The notes: generated by a model from the sequence alone, not told the origin. 64,000 nucleotides of DNA from DATKZS01 sp035527835 [NCBI: bacterium] (GCA_035527835.1 DATKZS010000041.1:8848-72847); one strand, 5' to 3'. Counted from the first letter of the stretch, positions 1-8,394 are shown. Numbers and translations: made by a program.

Positions 1-102
1 CGGACCGTGATCGCCGGCGACGTGGCCGCGCCGGTCGCCATCCCGCTCACGGCGCTGCAGCGGGAAGCGATCCGGATGGACCTGAAGAAAGCGGGGAAAT
101 AA
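1..102 (+). CDS. C-terminal end of an unidentified protein (possibly DapA-like)
   Basis: The reading frame is open from base 1 and stops with TAA at 100-102, so only the last 33 residues are present. The tail runs through a short Pro-containing stretch (APVAIPLT) into a charged helix ending AGK. This resembles the C-terminal tail of dihydrodipicolinate-synthase/aldolase-family proteins, where a 'PLVPLTEEER'-like stretch precedes the last helix. The fragment is too short for a firm call. Confidence 0.45.
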   Translation, partial: RTVIAGDVAAPVAIPLTALQREAIRMDLKKAGK

Positions 103-168
103 TCGGCGCATGATACGCGGGGCCGCCGGTTGCAAACCGGCGCCACTTTAAAATGGGGAGGAAATAAG

Positions 169-1416
169 ATGAAGCGGTGGACAGCGTGGTTGGTCGTGAT
201 GTTGCTGGCGATGGCGGCGGCTTACGCGCGGCCGGCGCGGTGCCAGGACGCCGAGCCCCGGATCAAGGTGCTCACGTTCAACGTCTGGGGCATCATCGGC
301 GCCAGGCAGCGCGTCGCGCGCGCCCGGGCCATCGGCGAGAAGATCGCCGCGCTCGATCCCGACGTAATCGCCATCGAGGAGGCCTTCGAGAGGCGCCACC
401 GCCGCGTCCTGTTGCAGGCCATAAAAGACAACGGCTACAAGATCGCCGACTGGAGATACTTCAGAAACGTGTATGGGTCCGGCGTCCTCTTCATCTCCAA
501 GTTCCCGATCGAGGAGGCCGTGTTCGAGCCCTACCGCGTGATCGGCGGCGTCGCCAATATCGAGTGGCTCGGCGGCAAGGGCATCGCATACCTGCGCCTC
601 AAAACGCCGTGGGGCCCGCTCGACTTCTTCTCCACCCACGCCATCGCCCGCATGACCCCCGTCTTCGACCAGCAGGGCAACTACATCCCCGGCGATCCCC
701 AGGAGATTGACCGCCTTCTCAACATGTACCAGATTGACCGCTTCGTCCGCGCGCACCGCAACCCGATGGGCCGCTCCATCATCGCCGCCGGCGACTTCAA
801 CGTCTCCCCCGAAATGTCCGAGTACCGCTTCCTCGTGGCCAAGACCGGGTTCGAGAGCAGCTTCGAGGTCCTCCATCCCGGCGAAAACCCGTCCACCTTT
901 TCCACCGAGGACGTCTGGGTCACCGACGAGTACTCCCGCATTGACCACATCTTCTTCAAGAATTACGCGGGCGGCGTGGGCTTCTGGGTGAAGCCCGTCG
1001 AGTCGCACGTGGCCATGAACGAAAAGTTCACGAGCCCCAGGGACAAAAGGGAGATCAACTACTCCGACCATTACGGTCTCTGGACCGAGTTCGAGGTCAT
1101 GACCGACGCGAGCGCGATCACGCCCTCTCCGGAAGGCGCCATGCCCTCGCCCTGCAAGTGCGAAGACTGCCCGCTGCCCATCTATACCTTGAGCCAGATC
1201 AGGCTGACCCCGGAAAACTATGAGCTCTGGAAAAACGCCGCGCTCGACGAATTCAGCCGCGCCTTCACCAGACACGACCGCCACGACCGCCTGCTCATCC
1301 CCATGGCCCAGATCGTGGCCGCGGCCCCCCTCGCCGACACCGTGACGGTTGACATACCCCCGGGCGACGCCGCGCGCTTTAAAAAAGACGTCTGCCATGA
1401 CGCCTGCGTGCGGTGA
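169..1416 (+). CDS. Secreted endonuclease/exonuclease/phosphatase (EEP) family hydrolase, sphingomyelinase-like
   Basis: The ATG at 169 follows GGGGAGGAA and opens a signal peptide (MKRW plus a hydrophobic core, likely cut near ARCQDA). The catalytic fold shows the standard EEP motifs in order: LTFNVWG near residue 38, PDVIAIEE (metal-binding Glu), STHA, GDFNVSPE, IDHIFF and the final YSDHYGL with the catalytic Asp-His. Secretion and the early FNVWG motif fit bacterial sphingomyelinase/phosphodiesterase-like members, but the substrate cannot be read from sequence. About 100 residues after the catalytic domain form a Cys-containing tail (PCKCEDCP) of unknown role. It stands alone on this strand. 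Confidence 0.85.
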   Translation: MKRWTAWLVVMLLAMAAAYARPARCQDAEPRIKVLTFNVWGIIGARQRVARARAIGEKIAALDPDVIAIEEAFERRHRRVLLQAIKDNGYKIADWRYFRNVYGSGVLFISKFPIEEAVFEPYRVIGGVANIEWLGGKGIAYLRLKTPWGPLDFFSTHAIARMTPVFDQQGNYIPGDPQEIDRLLNMYQIDRFVRAHRNPMGRSIIAAGDFNVSPEMSEYRFLVAKTGFESSFEVLHPGENPSTFSTEDVWVTDEYSRIDHIFFKNYAGGVGFWVKPVESHVAMNEKFTSPRDKREINYSDHYGLWTEFEVMTDASAITPSPEGAMPSPCKCEDCPLPIYTLSQIRLTPENYELWKNAALDEFSRAFTRHDRHDRLLIPMAQIVAAAPLADTVTVDIPPGDAARFKKDVCHDACVR

Positions 1417-1451
1417 CCTGATCGGCCACAGGTCCAGTGAAACAAGTTCTG

Positions 1452-1543
1452 ATAACCACAGATGAACACTGATAAACACCGATCAAGAAATGAAGCAACA
1501 GGAAATAACCATCCGTGTTCATCCGTGTTCATCCGTGGTTTAT
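1452..1543. repeat. Hairpin repeat, ACAGATGAACAC word class
   Basis: Left arm: near-tandem words 'ccacagatgaacactgataaacaccgat'-like. Right arm: the inverse, 'atccgtgttcatccgtgttcatccgtgg'-like. The loop is about 25 bases. The same class recurs at 14423-14764 (split by a MITE) and 38938-39073. Confidence 0.8.
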
Positions 1544-1600
1544 CCTTTCATCTGACTGACTGGTGGCGGCAAGACTTTGCGAGACGGAACTAATACTCTG

Positions 1601-2149
1601 ATGAAAACGGAATACCCTGGAGCCAATGAACTCTACGACGTGTTCGACGAGGATGGCCGCCTGGTAGGCCAGGCCACGCGCCGGGAGGTCCACGCGGACC
1701 GCTCGCTCATCCACCGCGCCGTGCACGTCCTGCTCTTCCGCTCGAACGGCCGCCTGCTCATGCAGAAGCGGGTGAAGCAAAAGGACGTGGCGCCCGGCAA
1801 ATGGGACACCTCGGTCGGCGGGCACGTGGACGCCGGAGAGGACTACGACTCCGCGGCGCGGCGCGAGCTCAGGGAGGAGCTGGGCATCGGGGGCGTGGAG
1901 CTCGAGCGGCTCTACGAGTTCAAGTACCGCTCCGGGCGCGAGAGCGAGGACGTGCGCACTTACCGCCTGGTCTATGACGGCCCGGTTCAGCCGGAGTGGT
2001 TCGAGATCGAACAGGTCCGGGAATGGACCATCGAGGAAGTGGACCGCGCCGTGGGCGCCGGCGTCTTCACCCGGAACTTCGAGCAGGACTGGAGGATCTA
2101 CAAGGAATTCAGCTCCGAAGGAGCGGCATTCGACAGCCCAGCGGCGTAG
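1601..2149 (+). CDS. NUDIX hydrolase (YfcD / IPP-isomerase-like)
   Basis: A complete Nudix box is present (GGHVDAGE...ARRELREELGI, i.e. GX5EX7REUXEEXGU). It is preceded by YDVFDEDGRLVGQATRREVH and HRAVHVLLF, the layout of the YfcD/IPP-isomerase-like group that hydrolyses nucleoside-diphosphate-linked substrates. ATG 1601 is chosen; an in-frame TTG lies 24 bases upstream. The last ~14 codons (SSEGAAFDSPAA) are encoded by palindromic repeat DNA that flanks the neighbouring transposase, so the original C-terminus seems to have been replaced or extended when that repeat arrived. Confidence 0.85.
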   Translation: MKTEYPGANELYDVFDEDGRLVGQATRREVHADRSLIHRAVHVLLFRSNGRLLMQKRVKQKDVAPGKWDTSVGGHVDAGEDYDSAARRELREELGIGGVELERLYEFKYRSGRESEDVRTYRLVYDGPVQPEWFEIEQVREWTIEEVDRAVGAGVFTRNFEQDWRIYKEFSSEGAAFDSPAA

Positions 2150-2200
2150 CCCTGGGAATGCGGTGGCGACAGTGGCGGCCAGCTCTGAAGGAGCGGCATA
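2112..2200. repeat. Left flank of RAYT-1: REP-like palindromes
   Basis: 2112-2158 (GCTCCGAAGGAGCGGC, then gacagcccagcggcg...ccctggga) is repeated inverted at 2714-2760. 2181-2200 (agctctgaaggagcggcata) is repeated inverted at 2672-2691 with one mismatch. Related units occur at 56450-56650. Confidence 0.8.
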
Positions 2201-2215
2201 AAACAAGGAGTGGAA

Positions 2216-2668
2216 GTGCCACAGTCACTGGCCCATATGCTCGTGCATCTTATTTTCAGCACCAAGGAGAGGAAGCCATTGCTTATCAAGGAAGTTCGCG
2301 AGGAATTAAACGCCTATATTGTGGGGATCCTCCATCAGCACAACTGCCATCCTGTCATTGTTGCCTCGGTGGAAGACCACGTGCATGTCCTTTTTTATCT
2401 TGCCAAGGACATGGCCTTGAGCAAAGCGGTTGAAAGAGTGAAATCAAATTCGTCAAGATGGCTCAAGACTAAATCTCCGCTTTTAACCAATTTTTCGTGG
2501 CAGAACGGTTACAGCGCATTTTCCGTCAGTCAATCCAATACTGAGGCGGTGCGCGCCTATGTTGCCAGGCAGGAAGAACATCACCGCAAGGTATCGTTCA
2601 TGGAGGAAGTAAAGAAATTTCTCGACAAGCACCAAATAAAATACGACGAGAGATACCTCTGGGACTGA
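2216..2668 (+). CDS. IS200/RAYT-like Y1 (HUH) transposase
   Basis: A TnpA-type tyrosine transposase of about 150 residues. The N-terminus MPQSLAHMLVHLIFSTK is characteristic of the family, the HUH metal motif is DHVHVLF, and the catalytic Tyr lies in the helix NGYSAFSVSQSN, followed by VRAYVARQEEHHR. GTG 2216 is preferred over GTG 2210 because AAGGAG then sits five bases upstream and the protein starts at the usual family N-terminus. The enzyme nicks and joins single-stranded DNA at hairpins. Here it is bounded by nested inverted repeats rather than by typical IS200 ends, so it looks like a REP-associated transposase (RAYT). It appears intact. Confidence 0.88.
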   Translation: MPQSLAHMLVHLIFSTKERKPLLIKEVREELNAYIVGILHQHNCHPVIVASVEDHVHVLFYLAKDMALSKAVERVKSNSSRWLKTKSPLLTNFSWQNGYSAFSVSQSNTEAVRAYVARQEEHHRKVSFMEEVKKFLDKHQIKYDERYLWD

Positions 2669-2671
2669 GAC

Positions 2672-2760
2672 TATGCCGCTCTTTCAGAGCTGAAAAGGTT
2701 GAACATCTAAGCTTTCCCAGGGCTTCGCCGCTGGGCTGTCGAATACCGCCCCTTTGGGGC
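2672..2760. repeat. Right flank of RAYT-1: REP-like palindromes
   Basis: Inverted partner of the left flank. The inner unit is 2672-2691; the outer unit 2714-2760 contains CCCAGGGCTTCGCCGCTGGG and ends in cccctttggggc. The next gene starts within or just after this DNA. Confidence 0.8.
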
Positions 2761-2765
2761 TAAGA

Positions 2766-3731
2766 ATGCACTGGAGAATACTTTTCATGCGCCGCACCGC
2801 CCGCTATCTGATCGCCATCATCATTTTCCTGGCCGGGCTTGAGGCCGTCCTCCAGGCCGCGCATTTTTACGCGCTGCGCCGCGAGGCCCGGTCAGCGCTC
2901 GCCGACCCCGCCGCTTCCGTCATATTGTGCCTGGGCGACAGTCACACTTACGGCGCGGGCGTCGCGGCGGACGAGGCTTACCCGGCGCGGCTGCAAGCGA
3001 TGCTGGCGGCCAAGGGTTATCGCGTGAACGTGGTCAACCTGGGCGCGCCCGGGACCAACACCTCGGAAATCCGGCGGCGCCTGCCCCAGTGGCTCGCGAG
3101 CTATCACCCCGCGGCCGTGATCGTACTCGCGTCCGTCAACAACGGCTGGAACCGGCGCGACATGGCCTGGTCCGACGCGCAGGACGGCCTGCCCGTGCCG
3201 CTCATGACGAAGCTCACGGATTTTCTCATGACCCGCGTCCGCACCATCCGCCTCGTCACCATCATGATCCACCGTCTCGACTGGACCCGGCCGCCGGAAG
3301 AATCCGCCCGCGACCGCTCCGGCAACCTGGTGCTGCACCATCGGGAGGAGGCCGACAAGGTCGAGACCGCAAGCGCCGGATACCTCCGCGTCCGCCGCGA
3401 CCTGACCGCCATCGTGGCCCAGGTCCGCGCCGCCCACGCCGGCCCCCTGCTCATGACCTACGTCAGCGACCCCGAGTATACGTTCGAGACTCCGAACCGC
3501 GCGCTCCGCGAGGCCGCGTCGGCCATGAACGTCGCGCTCGCGGACAACGACCATGCGCTCCGCCCCCTCTTCATCAGGCCGGACGGGAGCATCGTCCGGG
3601 CCGCGCGCGCGAGCCTCTTCTTCCCGGACATGCACCCGAGCGCGCAAGGATATAAGATGATCGCCGGGAACGTCGAGAAGACGCTGGCAAGCTCCGGAGC
3701 GCTTGCGGCCCTGAAGAGAGCCGGGCCATGA
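2766..3731 (+). CDS. SGNH/GDSL-family hydrolase with N-terminal membrane anchor
   Basis: A hydrophobic helix near the N-terminus (ARYLIAIIIFLAGLEAVLQ) suggests an anchored or exported enzyme. SGNH blocks are visible: block I LCLGDSHTYGAG (nucleophile Ser in GDSH), block II NLGAPGTNTSEI, block III SVNNGWN, and block V DMHPSAQGY with the Asp-His pair. It is probably an esterase or O-acyl-hydrolase. The start is uncertain: ATG 2766 or 2787, and an in-frame TTG at 2754 lies in repeat DNA. A second SGNH protein is encoded at 5887-7110. Confidence 0.82.
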   Translation: MHWRILFMRRTARYLIAIIIFLAGLEAVLQAAHFYALRREARSALADPAASVILCLGDSHTYGAGVAADEAYPARLQAMLAAKGYRVNVVNLGAPGTNTSEIRRRLPQWLASYHPAAVIVLASVNNGWNRRDMAWSDAQDGLPVPLMTKLTDFLMTRVRTIRLVTIMIHRLDWTRPPEESARDRSGNLVLHHREEADKVETASAGYLRVRRDLTAIVAQVRAAHAGPLLMTYVSDPEYTFETPNRALREAASAMNVALADNDHALRPLFIRPDGSIVRAARASLFFPDMHPSAQGYKMIAGNVEKTLASSGALAALKRAGP

Positions 3732-3761
3732 GCTTGGCGCATTAGAGGGAGGGCAACGGCC

Positions 3762-4580
3762 ATGGAGATATTCAGGGACAAGGTCGCCATTGTCACCGGC
3801 GCGGCCTCCGGCATCGGCCGGGCGCTCAGCGCGGAGCTGGCGCGGCGGGGCGCGGTCGTGGTCATGGCCGACGTGAACGCGGGGATGCTGGAAGAGGCGG
3901 TCGGCTCGATCACGGCCGCGGGCGGGCGGGCCCATGCCGCTTTGCTCGACGTCACCGACGCGGCCGGCGTGAAGAAGCTGGTTGACGACACCGCCGCTTC
4001 GCACGGCCGGCTCGATTACCTGTTCAACAACGCCGGCATCGGGGTCATGGGGGATGCGCACGAGTTTTCGATTGAGGACTGGCGCCGCGTGATTGACGTG
4101 AACCTATACGGCGTGGTCCACGGCGTGGCCGCGGCGTATCCGCTCATGGTCAGGCAGGGTTTCGGGCACATCGTCAACACCGCGTCCATGGCCGGGCTCG
4201 TGCCCGCCACCGGCGAGATTTCCTATGTCGCCAGCAAGTACGGCATCGTGGGATTGTCGAACGCCCTTCGCCTCGAGGCCGCGCCGCTCTCGGTGCGGGT
4301 CAGCGTGGTCTGTCCCGGAATTATAGACACCCCTATTTTTTACACCACCAAGTTAATTAACGCGGACCGCGAGAAAGTTCTGGGGTTGAGAAAATGGATG
4401 ATGAGCCCGGAGCAATGCGCCCGCGTGATTCTGCGGGGCGTGGAGAAGAATCGGGCGACCATCGTGGTTACAGCTATGGCCAAGGCTTTTTGGTGGCTGC
4501 AACGCTTTAGCCCTTGGCTCATGGGCCTGGTGTGGGCTTTCTTTATGAAGAAGCTGCGGGAGGCAAGGACGGAGGATTAA
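3762..4580 (+). CDS. Short-chain dehydrogenase/reductase (SDR)
   Basis: Classical SDR: cofactor loop TGAASGIG near residue 13, DV near residue 65, NNAG near 90, catalytic Ser in NTASMAG, and YVASK with Tyr and Lys. Asp at the end of beta-2 (MADVNA) favours NAD(H). The C-terminal ~40 residues are hydrophobic and basic (FWWLQRFSPWLMGLVWAFFMKK) and may bind a membrane. The substrate is not predictable. The 3' end overlaps the convergent next gene by four bases. Confidence 0.88.
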   Translation: MEIFRDKVAIVTGAASGIGRALSAELARRGAVVVMADVNAGMLEEAVGSITAAGGRAHAALLDVTDAAGVKKLVDDTAASHGRLDYLFNNAGIGVMGDAHEFSIEDWRRVIDVNLYGVVHGVAAAYPLMVRQGFGHIVNTASMAGLVPATGEISYVASKYGIVGLSNALRLEAAPLSVRVSVVCPGIIDTPIFYTTKLINADREKVLGLRKWMMSPEQCARVILRGVEKNRATIVVTAMAKAFWWLQRFSPWLMGLVWAFFMKKLREARTED

Positions 4581-5206
4581 CCCTTGGACTTCTGCAGCGC
4601 CTTCTTCGCCAGCGACACCGAGTAATGCTCCCAGTCGTCCTTATCTCCCGGCTGCTTCTGCCATAGCTCGAAGGTGCAGACGGGCGACCCGGAGGGGATG
4701 GTCTTGACGGCCTTCACCTGGAAGTCCAGGCCCGCGAACCTCTCCCGCGCCGCCTCGATCATGCCCTGCACCAGGTAGCGCTGCACCCGGCAGTCAAAGG
4801 CCTTATAGCTGTCCTGGTGCGGGCACCACAGGATGTCGAACGAGCAATGCTCCGCGTCCTCGATCCGCGGGTCCTCCGGCGACGCGTAAATCTCGCGGTT
4901 GATCCAGCTCGCGAACGCCGAGATGAACTCGATGGGAGTGACGTCCGCCGGAACCGCCACGCCCTCCAGCATCTGCCTCCCCACGTCCCTGCCCACCTCC
5001 ACCAGCGCCTCGATCATCGCCGCCTGACCCGCCTCCCCGAACTCGCGCTCCGCCGCCTTCAGCATCCCGAGCACCGACATCCCCAGCATGTTGCCCCACC
5101 TAAACAGCGACGCCGGATCATAATCATCACGGCCCAGCGCCTCCCGCCCGCACCGCTCGCCCGCGGCCTGGAACGGATAATTGAACTTCATCTTGAGGGT
5201 CTGCAT
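4577..5206 (-). CDS. Uncharacterised protein, possibly ATC-hydrolase (L-2-amino-thiazoline-4-carboxylate hydrolase)-like
   Basis: A 209-residue soluble protein without signal peptide. It has a Cys-rich core CSFDILWCPHQDSYKAFDCR and a later PSGSPVCTFELW. The spacing 'W-x-CP...(F/C)..C...' near the middle and a C-x-F beta strand near the end recall the ATC-hydrolase-like family, but this is only a motif impression. ATG 5206 is chosen because GGAGG lies about seven bases upstream; the in-frame TTG at 5218 overlaps that site. Convergent with the SDR. Confidence 0.6.
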   Translation of the reverse strand: MQTLKMKFNYPFQAAGERCGREALGRDDYDPASLFRWGNMLGMSVLGMLKAAEREFGEAGQAAMIEALVEVGRDVGRQMLEGVAVPADVTPIEFISAFASWINREIYASPEDPRIEDAEHCSFDILWCPHQDSYKAFDCRVQRYLVQGMIEAARERFAGLDFQVKAVKTIPSGSPVCTFELWQKQPGDKDDWEHYSVSLAKKALQKSKG

Positions 5207-5218
5207 GGAAGCCTCCAA

Positions 5219-5298
5219 ATAGTAGATAGTAGGTAGTAGGTAGTATATAGGGAAAAATGGCGCGGACAGTCCGATCCCTCTCTACTACCTACTATCTA
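5219..5298. repeat. Hairpin repeat, TAGTAGATAGTAGG word class (5' part)
   Basis: Arms are built from tagtag/taggtag words around a 25-30 base core. The right arm is interrupted by the MITE at 5299-5561 and resumes at 5571 (ctatcttctatctacttct). The 3' end of the next minus-strand gene lies in the resumed arm. Confidence 0.75.
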
Positions 5299-5561
5299 CA
5301 GTGCTGTCCAAAATAAACGGACCGGAGAACCGCCAAGACGCCAAGAGCGCCAAGGATTATTTTTAAACACGATTTTAAGAGAGCTTGGGTGCGAATGTTT
5401 CTTGCTTGGCGCTCCCGTCGGCCGGTCCGCCAAGCCGGTTGGGGCCGACGTTCCGGAGCTGTTCTTTGCCGGGCCGCGAAGAAACATCATGATTTACTTG
5501 GCGATCCTTGGCGCTCTTGGCGTCTTGGCGGTTTTCTTGCGGCCTATTTTGGACAAGAGTG
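5299..5561 (+). mobile_element. 263-bp MITE, copy 1
   Basis: The ends are CAGTGCTGTCCAAAATA and its near inverse TATTTTGGACAAGAGTG. They continue inward as a longer inverted repeat made of cgccaag words. A perfect 9-bp target duplication TACTATCTA lies at 5290-5298 and 5562-5570. Near-identical copies of exactly 263 bp lie at 14449 and 34288. No transposase is inside. Confidence 0.93.
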
Positions 5562-5581
5562 TACTATCTACTATCTTCTAT

Positions 5582-5839
5582 CTACTTCTTCCCCCACCGC
5601 TCGGCCATCTCCACCATCCTTCCGATCTTCCCTCCGGCCTCCGGACGGGTGAGGCCCTGTTGGATCACCTCGGGCGCGTAGTTGTCGGCGAGGAACTGGC
5701 CGATGTCAATCTTGGTGGCCCAGCAGTTGATGATGACCCAGCAGAAGGGCGACCCCGAGGTGCGGCAATACTTGAAGGGCACGAAGTCGCCGATCCGCGG
5801 ACAGCGGGTGACCTGCTCGTCATGTTCTTCCATGGACAT
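5582..5839 (-). CDS. Small Cys-rich protein of unknown function
   Basis: 85 residues. The N-terminal half carries four Cys in a compact pattern (TRCPRIGDFVPFKYC, then SPFCWVIINCW), which suggests a metal-binding or disulfide fold. The rest is a helical segment ending RMVEMAERWGKK. There is no signal peptide or obvious Shine-Dalgarno. Two in-frame ATGs are possible (5839, 5833). The stop codon falls in the TAGTAG-type hairpin arm. I do not recognise the family. Confidence 0.55.
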   Translation of the reverse strand: MSMEEHDEQVTRCPRIGDFVPFKYCRTSGSPFCWVIINCWATKIDIGQFLADNYAPEVIQQGLTRPEAGGKIGRMVEMAERWGKK

Positions 5840-5886
5840 GAAATTATTTTAGCACCGATCCCGGGGGAAAAGGGAACCGGCGCGGG

Positions 5887-7110
5887 TCATTGGCCGCGGC
5901 CGCCGGTTGGCGGTGACGCTTTCCCGAATTCGAGCCAGCCCAGGACGGAGAGGATTTTTTCGATCTCGTCGGCCGCGGCCTCCTGGCCCCACGGCCGGAA
6001 GTGCGGGTCATAGTCCCAGTACAGCGGCCGCTCGCGCCTCGCCCGGAGCGCGGGCAGCAGGTCAACGCAGTTAATGTCCAGCTCGCGGCAGTAGCCCATC
6101 ACGATGCGGTCGGGCCGCGCGATCTCGACTTGGGGCGGCAGCCGGTCCCGGATCAGATCGAAGTACACCTGCTCCTTGAACGGAAACAGGATGACGAGCA
6201 GCCGGCCCCCGGCCCGCCCGCCCGCCAGACCCTTGATCTTTGCCAGGGCCCTTCGCGTTTCCTCCATCCCCACCCGCACCCCCGGCTCGTCGCCGGCCAG
6301 GCAGTACGCCAGCCCCAGCTTGTTCCGCGGAAACAGCGTGAAGTTGCCGTAGCGCGGGTCCTGAAACCCGAGCCGCTCCGCCTCGTAGAACAAGGACTCG
6401 CGCGGGTCCGCGCTCTCACGGCGGAAAAGGCCGCGCGCCCGCGCGCCCAGCTCGGTCAGCAGGAAATACAGCTTGCTGTGGAGCGCGATGCGCTCGGAGC
6501 GATTCAGATCGTGGAGGTTATTGTCGGTGTCGGGCAGCCCGGGGATCAGTCCCTCCCGGATGCGCCACGCCATCCAGTTGTCCCAGAACTCGTTGCCGAG
6601 CCACATCTCGTAGATCACCGCGTGATGGGGCACGGCGGGCGCCACGGCCTCGTAGATCATGGCGAGCTTGGCGAGGCCCCCGGCCTGCGCCACGTTGACC
6701 AGGTTCAGGCCGGGATGGCGCGCCTCGATCCGGTCCACCCAGATCTCCGGCCGCTCCACCGCCGCGCCGAAGGTGAAGGAGTCGCCGAGCGCGATGATGG
6801 TCCGCGCCGCCGGGTCCGGCGGGTCGTCCCGCATCCCGACGCGGGGCAGGCCCGGGACCGGAACGGTGCGGAACCCGACCCGGACCGGGACCCGTTCCAG
6901 CCCGGTGAAGTCCCATACTCCATCGGCATGAGGAATGAAAACTATACCGTATTGCGGGTCGGCCCGGGTCAGCGCCAGGAAGTCCCGCCTCGACGCGAGC
7001 TGGCCGTAATTCCGGCCCGCGGGCAAAAGCCGCGCGATCCCCTCCGCCAGCGCCGCGCCCGCCGCGAGCCCCGCCAGGAGCAGCAAAATATTTTTCCACG
7101 GCCTCCTCAA
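5887..7110 (-). CDS. SGNH-hydrolase/AlgJ-like membrane-anchored protein
   Basis: An N-terminal hydrophobic helix (NILLLLAGLAAGAALAEGIARL) is followed by an extracytoplasmic SGNH fold. Block I is IIALGDSFTFGAA with the nucleophile Ser, a central segment reads VNVAQAGGLAKL and EMWLGNEFWDNW, and the C-terminal DPHFRPWGQEAAA supplies Asp-His. This arrangement is common in polysaccharide O-acyl transfer or esterase proteins. The start is a TTG with AAGGA six bases upstream on the minus strand; no in-frame ATG fits. Convergent with nothing obvious; the adjacent minus-strand gene is 47 bases downstream. Confidence 0.8.
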   Translation of the reverse strand: MRRPWKNILLLLAGLAAGAALAEGIARLLPAGRNYGQLASRRDFLALTRADPQYGIVFIPHADGVWDFTGLERVPVRVGFRTVPVPGLPRVGMRDDPPDPAARTIIALGDSFTFGAAVERPEIWVDRIEARHPGLNLVNVAQAGGLAKLAMIYEAVAPAVPHHAVIYEMWLGNEFWDNWMAWRIREGLIPGLPDTDNNLHDLNRSERIALHSKLYFLLTELGARARGLFRRESADPRESLFYEAERLGFQDPRYGNFTLFPRNKLGLAYCLAGDEPGVRVGMEETRRALAKIKGLAGGRAGGRLLVILFPFKEQVYFDLIRDRLPPQVEIARPDRIVMGYCRELDINCVDLLPALRARRERPLYWDYDPHFRPWGQEAAADEIEKILSVLGWLEFGKASPPTGGRGQ

Positions 7111-7210
7111 TCCTTCACCTTCATTGCCCCGCGATTATAACACAAGGCCCCGCGCCCGCGCGCGAAGATGCGGGCCGCGCGGTTTCTGTTACAATAGGGC
7201 AGGCAATTGT

Positions 7211-8272
7211 ATGGGCGCATCCGAAAAAATCCCGGCCCTGCTCCGGTTCCGTCCGGTTTACGAAGGCGGCCCCGGCGCCGGGCCGTGGCTGATCAGCTCG
7301 CTGGGCCGGCCCGGGCTCGATCAGCGCGACGCGGCGGCGAGCATCGAGTTCTCGCAGGACCCGTCCCGGCCGAGCGCGGTGCTGGAGGGGCCGCTTGCGG
7401 GCAGGAGGGTGATCGGACTGGCCGCTGATTTCGGCGCGGACCTGGTGGGACCGATGGGCCTCTCCCTCATCGAGCAGGGCCTGGCGTTCACGGCGCGCCT
7501 GGTGGCGGCGGACGCGGCCGACTTACCGCTTCGGCTGCTCCGTCCCGCCGCGGCATCCGCCGGCGCTGCGGAAGCGGTCCCCGCCGAGGCCGTGGCGGTC
7601 CTGGAAGCGAGGCCCGGGGCCATGGTCTATTACGGGCGCCGCCGCGACCTCGGGGCCGGCCGCTTCTCGACCCTGCTCATGAAGAACCCGGGCGCGGAGA
7701 TCCTGGAGGGCCATCCCGCCCAGAGCGGGCAGGCGTTCGCGGTCCCGGCCGGAATGCCCTATGTGCTGGGCCGCGGCGTCATGGCCTACGTCGCGGGCGT
7801 GGAGGCCTCATCGGGCAAGGCCGTCAAGGCCGGCGCCGGCCTCATCACCGAACCGGCGCCCGTCTCGCGCGTTTTCATCCGGGGCCTGGGCTTCCTCGAC
7901 GGGATGAACGCGGTGACGTGGCTCGTGGCCGCCGGGCCCCTGGCCGTGGCGCGGCTGGATTTGCGAGCGGAATGGGAGGACGAGTGGAAGGGCGGCGGCC
8001 CGCGGCCCGGCTTCGTGCTCCTCACCGGACTCTCCGGACGCGCCCTGCTCACCGGGGCCGGGGAGACCGAGACCATCGCCCGCGGCGTCACCGTGATGGC
8101 GGCCGCCTCCTGCCGTTGCTTCCGCCTCAATCCCGGCCCGGAAGGCGCCTCCATCCTCAAGACCTGGCTCTCCGACCGAGCGGCCGAGATCGAGAGGCCG
8201 CTTTTACAAAGGGGCCTGACCAGGAAAGAGATCGAGGGATTGTACGGGGCAAACGAAAGGAAGCGAAGATGA
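7211..8272 (+). CDS. Class I phosphomannose-isomerase-like cupin protein, probably degenerate
   Basis: About 353 residues from ATG 7211. The core resembles ManA-type cupins: a long segment with AVPAGMPYVLGRGVMAYVAG, where the family has a metal-binding His ('PAGTPHA-G-G'). Here that His is Tyr, and I see no clear Gln-x-His-Pro motif upstream either, so the usual Zn site looks incomplete. It may act as a sugar-binding or regulatory protein rather than an isomerase. The stop codon abuts a CGCCAAG-type hairpin. Confidence 0.6.
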   Translation: MGASEKIPALLRFRPVYEGGPGAGPWLISSLGRPGLDQRDAAASIEFSQDPSRPSAVLEGPLAGRRVIGLAADFGADLVGPMGLSLIEQGLAFTARLVAADAADLPLRLLRPAAASAGAAEAVPAEAVAVLEARPGAMVYYGRRRDLGAGRFSTLLMKNPGAEILEGHPAQSGQAFAVPAGMPYVLGRGVMAYVAGVEASSGKAVKAGAGLITEPAPVSRVFIRGLGFLDGMNAVTWLVAAGPLAVARLDLRAEWEDEWKGGGPRPGFVLLTGLSGRALLTGAGETETIARGVTVMAAASCRCFRLNPGPEGASILKTWLSDRAAEIERPLLQRGLTRKEIEGLYGANERKRR

Positions 8273-8273
8273 A

Positions 8274-8341
8274 CGCCAAGACGCCAAGAACGCCAAGCTT
8301 GAAAAATAAAAAAAATCTTGGCGTTCTTGGCGTCTTGGCGA
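8274..8341. repeat. Hairpin repeat, CGCCAAGACGCCAAGAACG class
   Basis: Two arms of three cgccaag words, (a)cgccaagacgccaagaacg and its exact inverse, around an A-rich loop. A second copy is at 47927-48007. Both MITE arms contain the same words. Confidence 0.85.
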
Positions 8342-8365
8342 TTATCTTCGCCTCCCTTTCCCCGC

Positions 8366-8394
8366 TTGCTACCGCGGCGTCCCTGTGCTAAATT
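8366..8394 (+). promoter_or_regulatory. Candidate sigma70-type promoter for tatA
   Basis: TTGCTA at 8366-8371, a 17-base spacer, and TAAATT at 8389-8394, about 30 bases before the tatA start. Confidence 0.4.

Noticed and set aside
5402-5561. Possible hydrophobic microprotein (IMIYLAILGALGVLAVFL) in the MITE
   Set aside because: The frame is open in all three copies, but the same residues follow from the inverted-repeat words; no start signal is conserved. Kept as a mobile element only.
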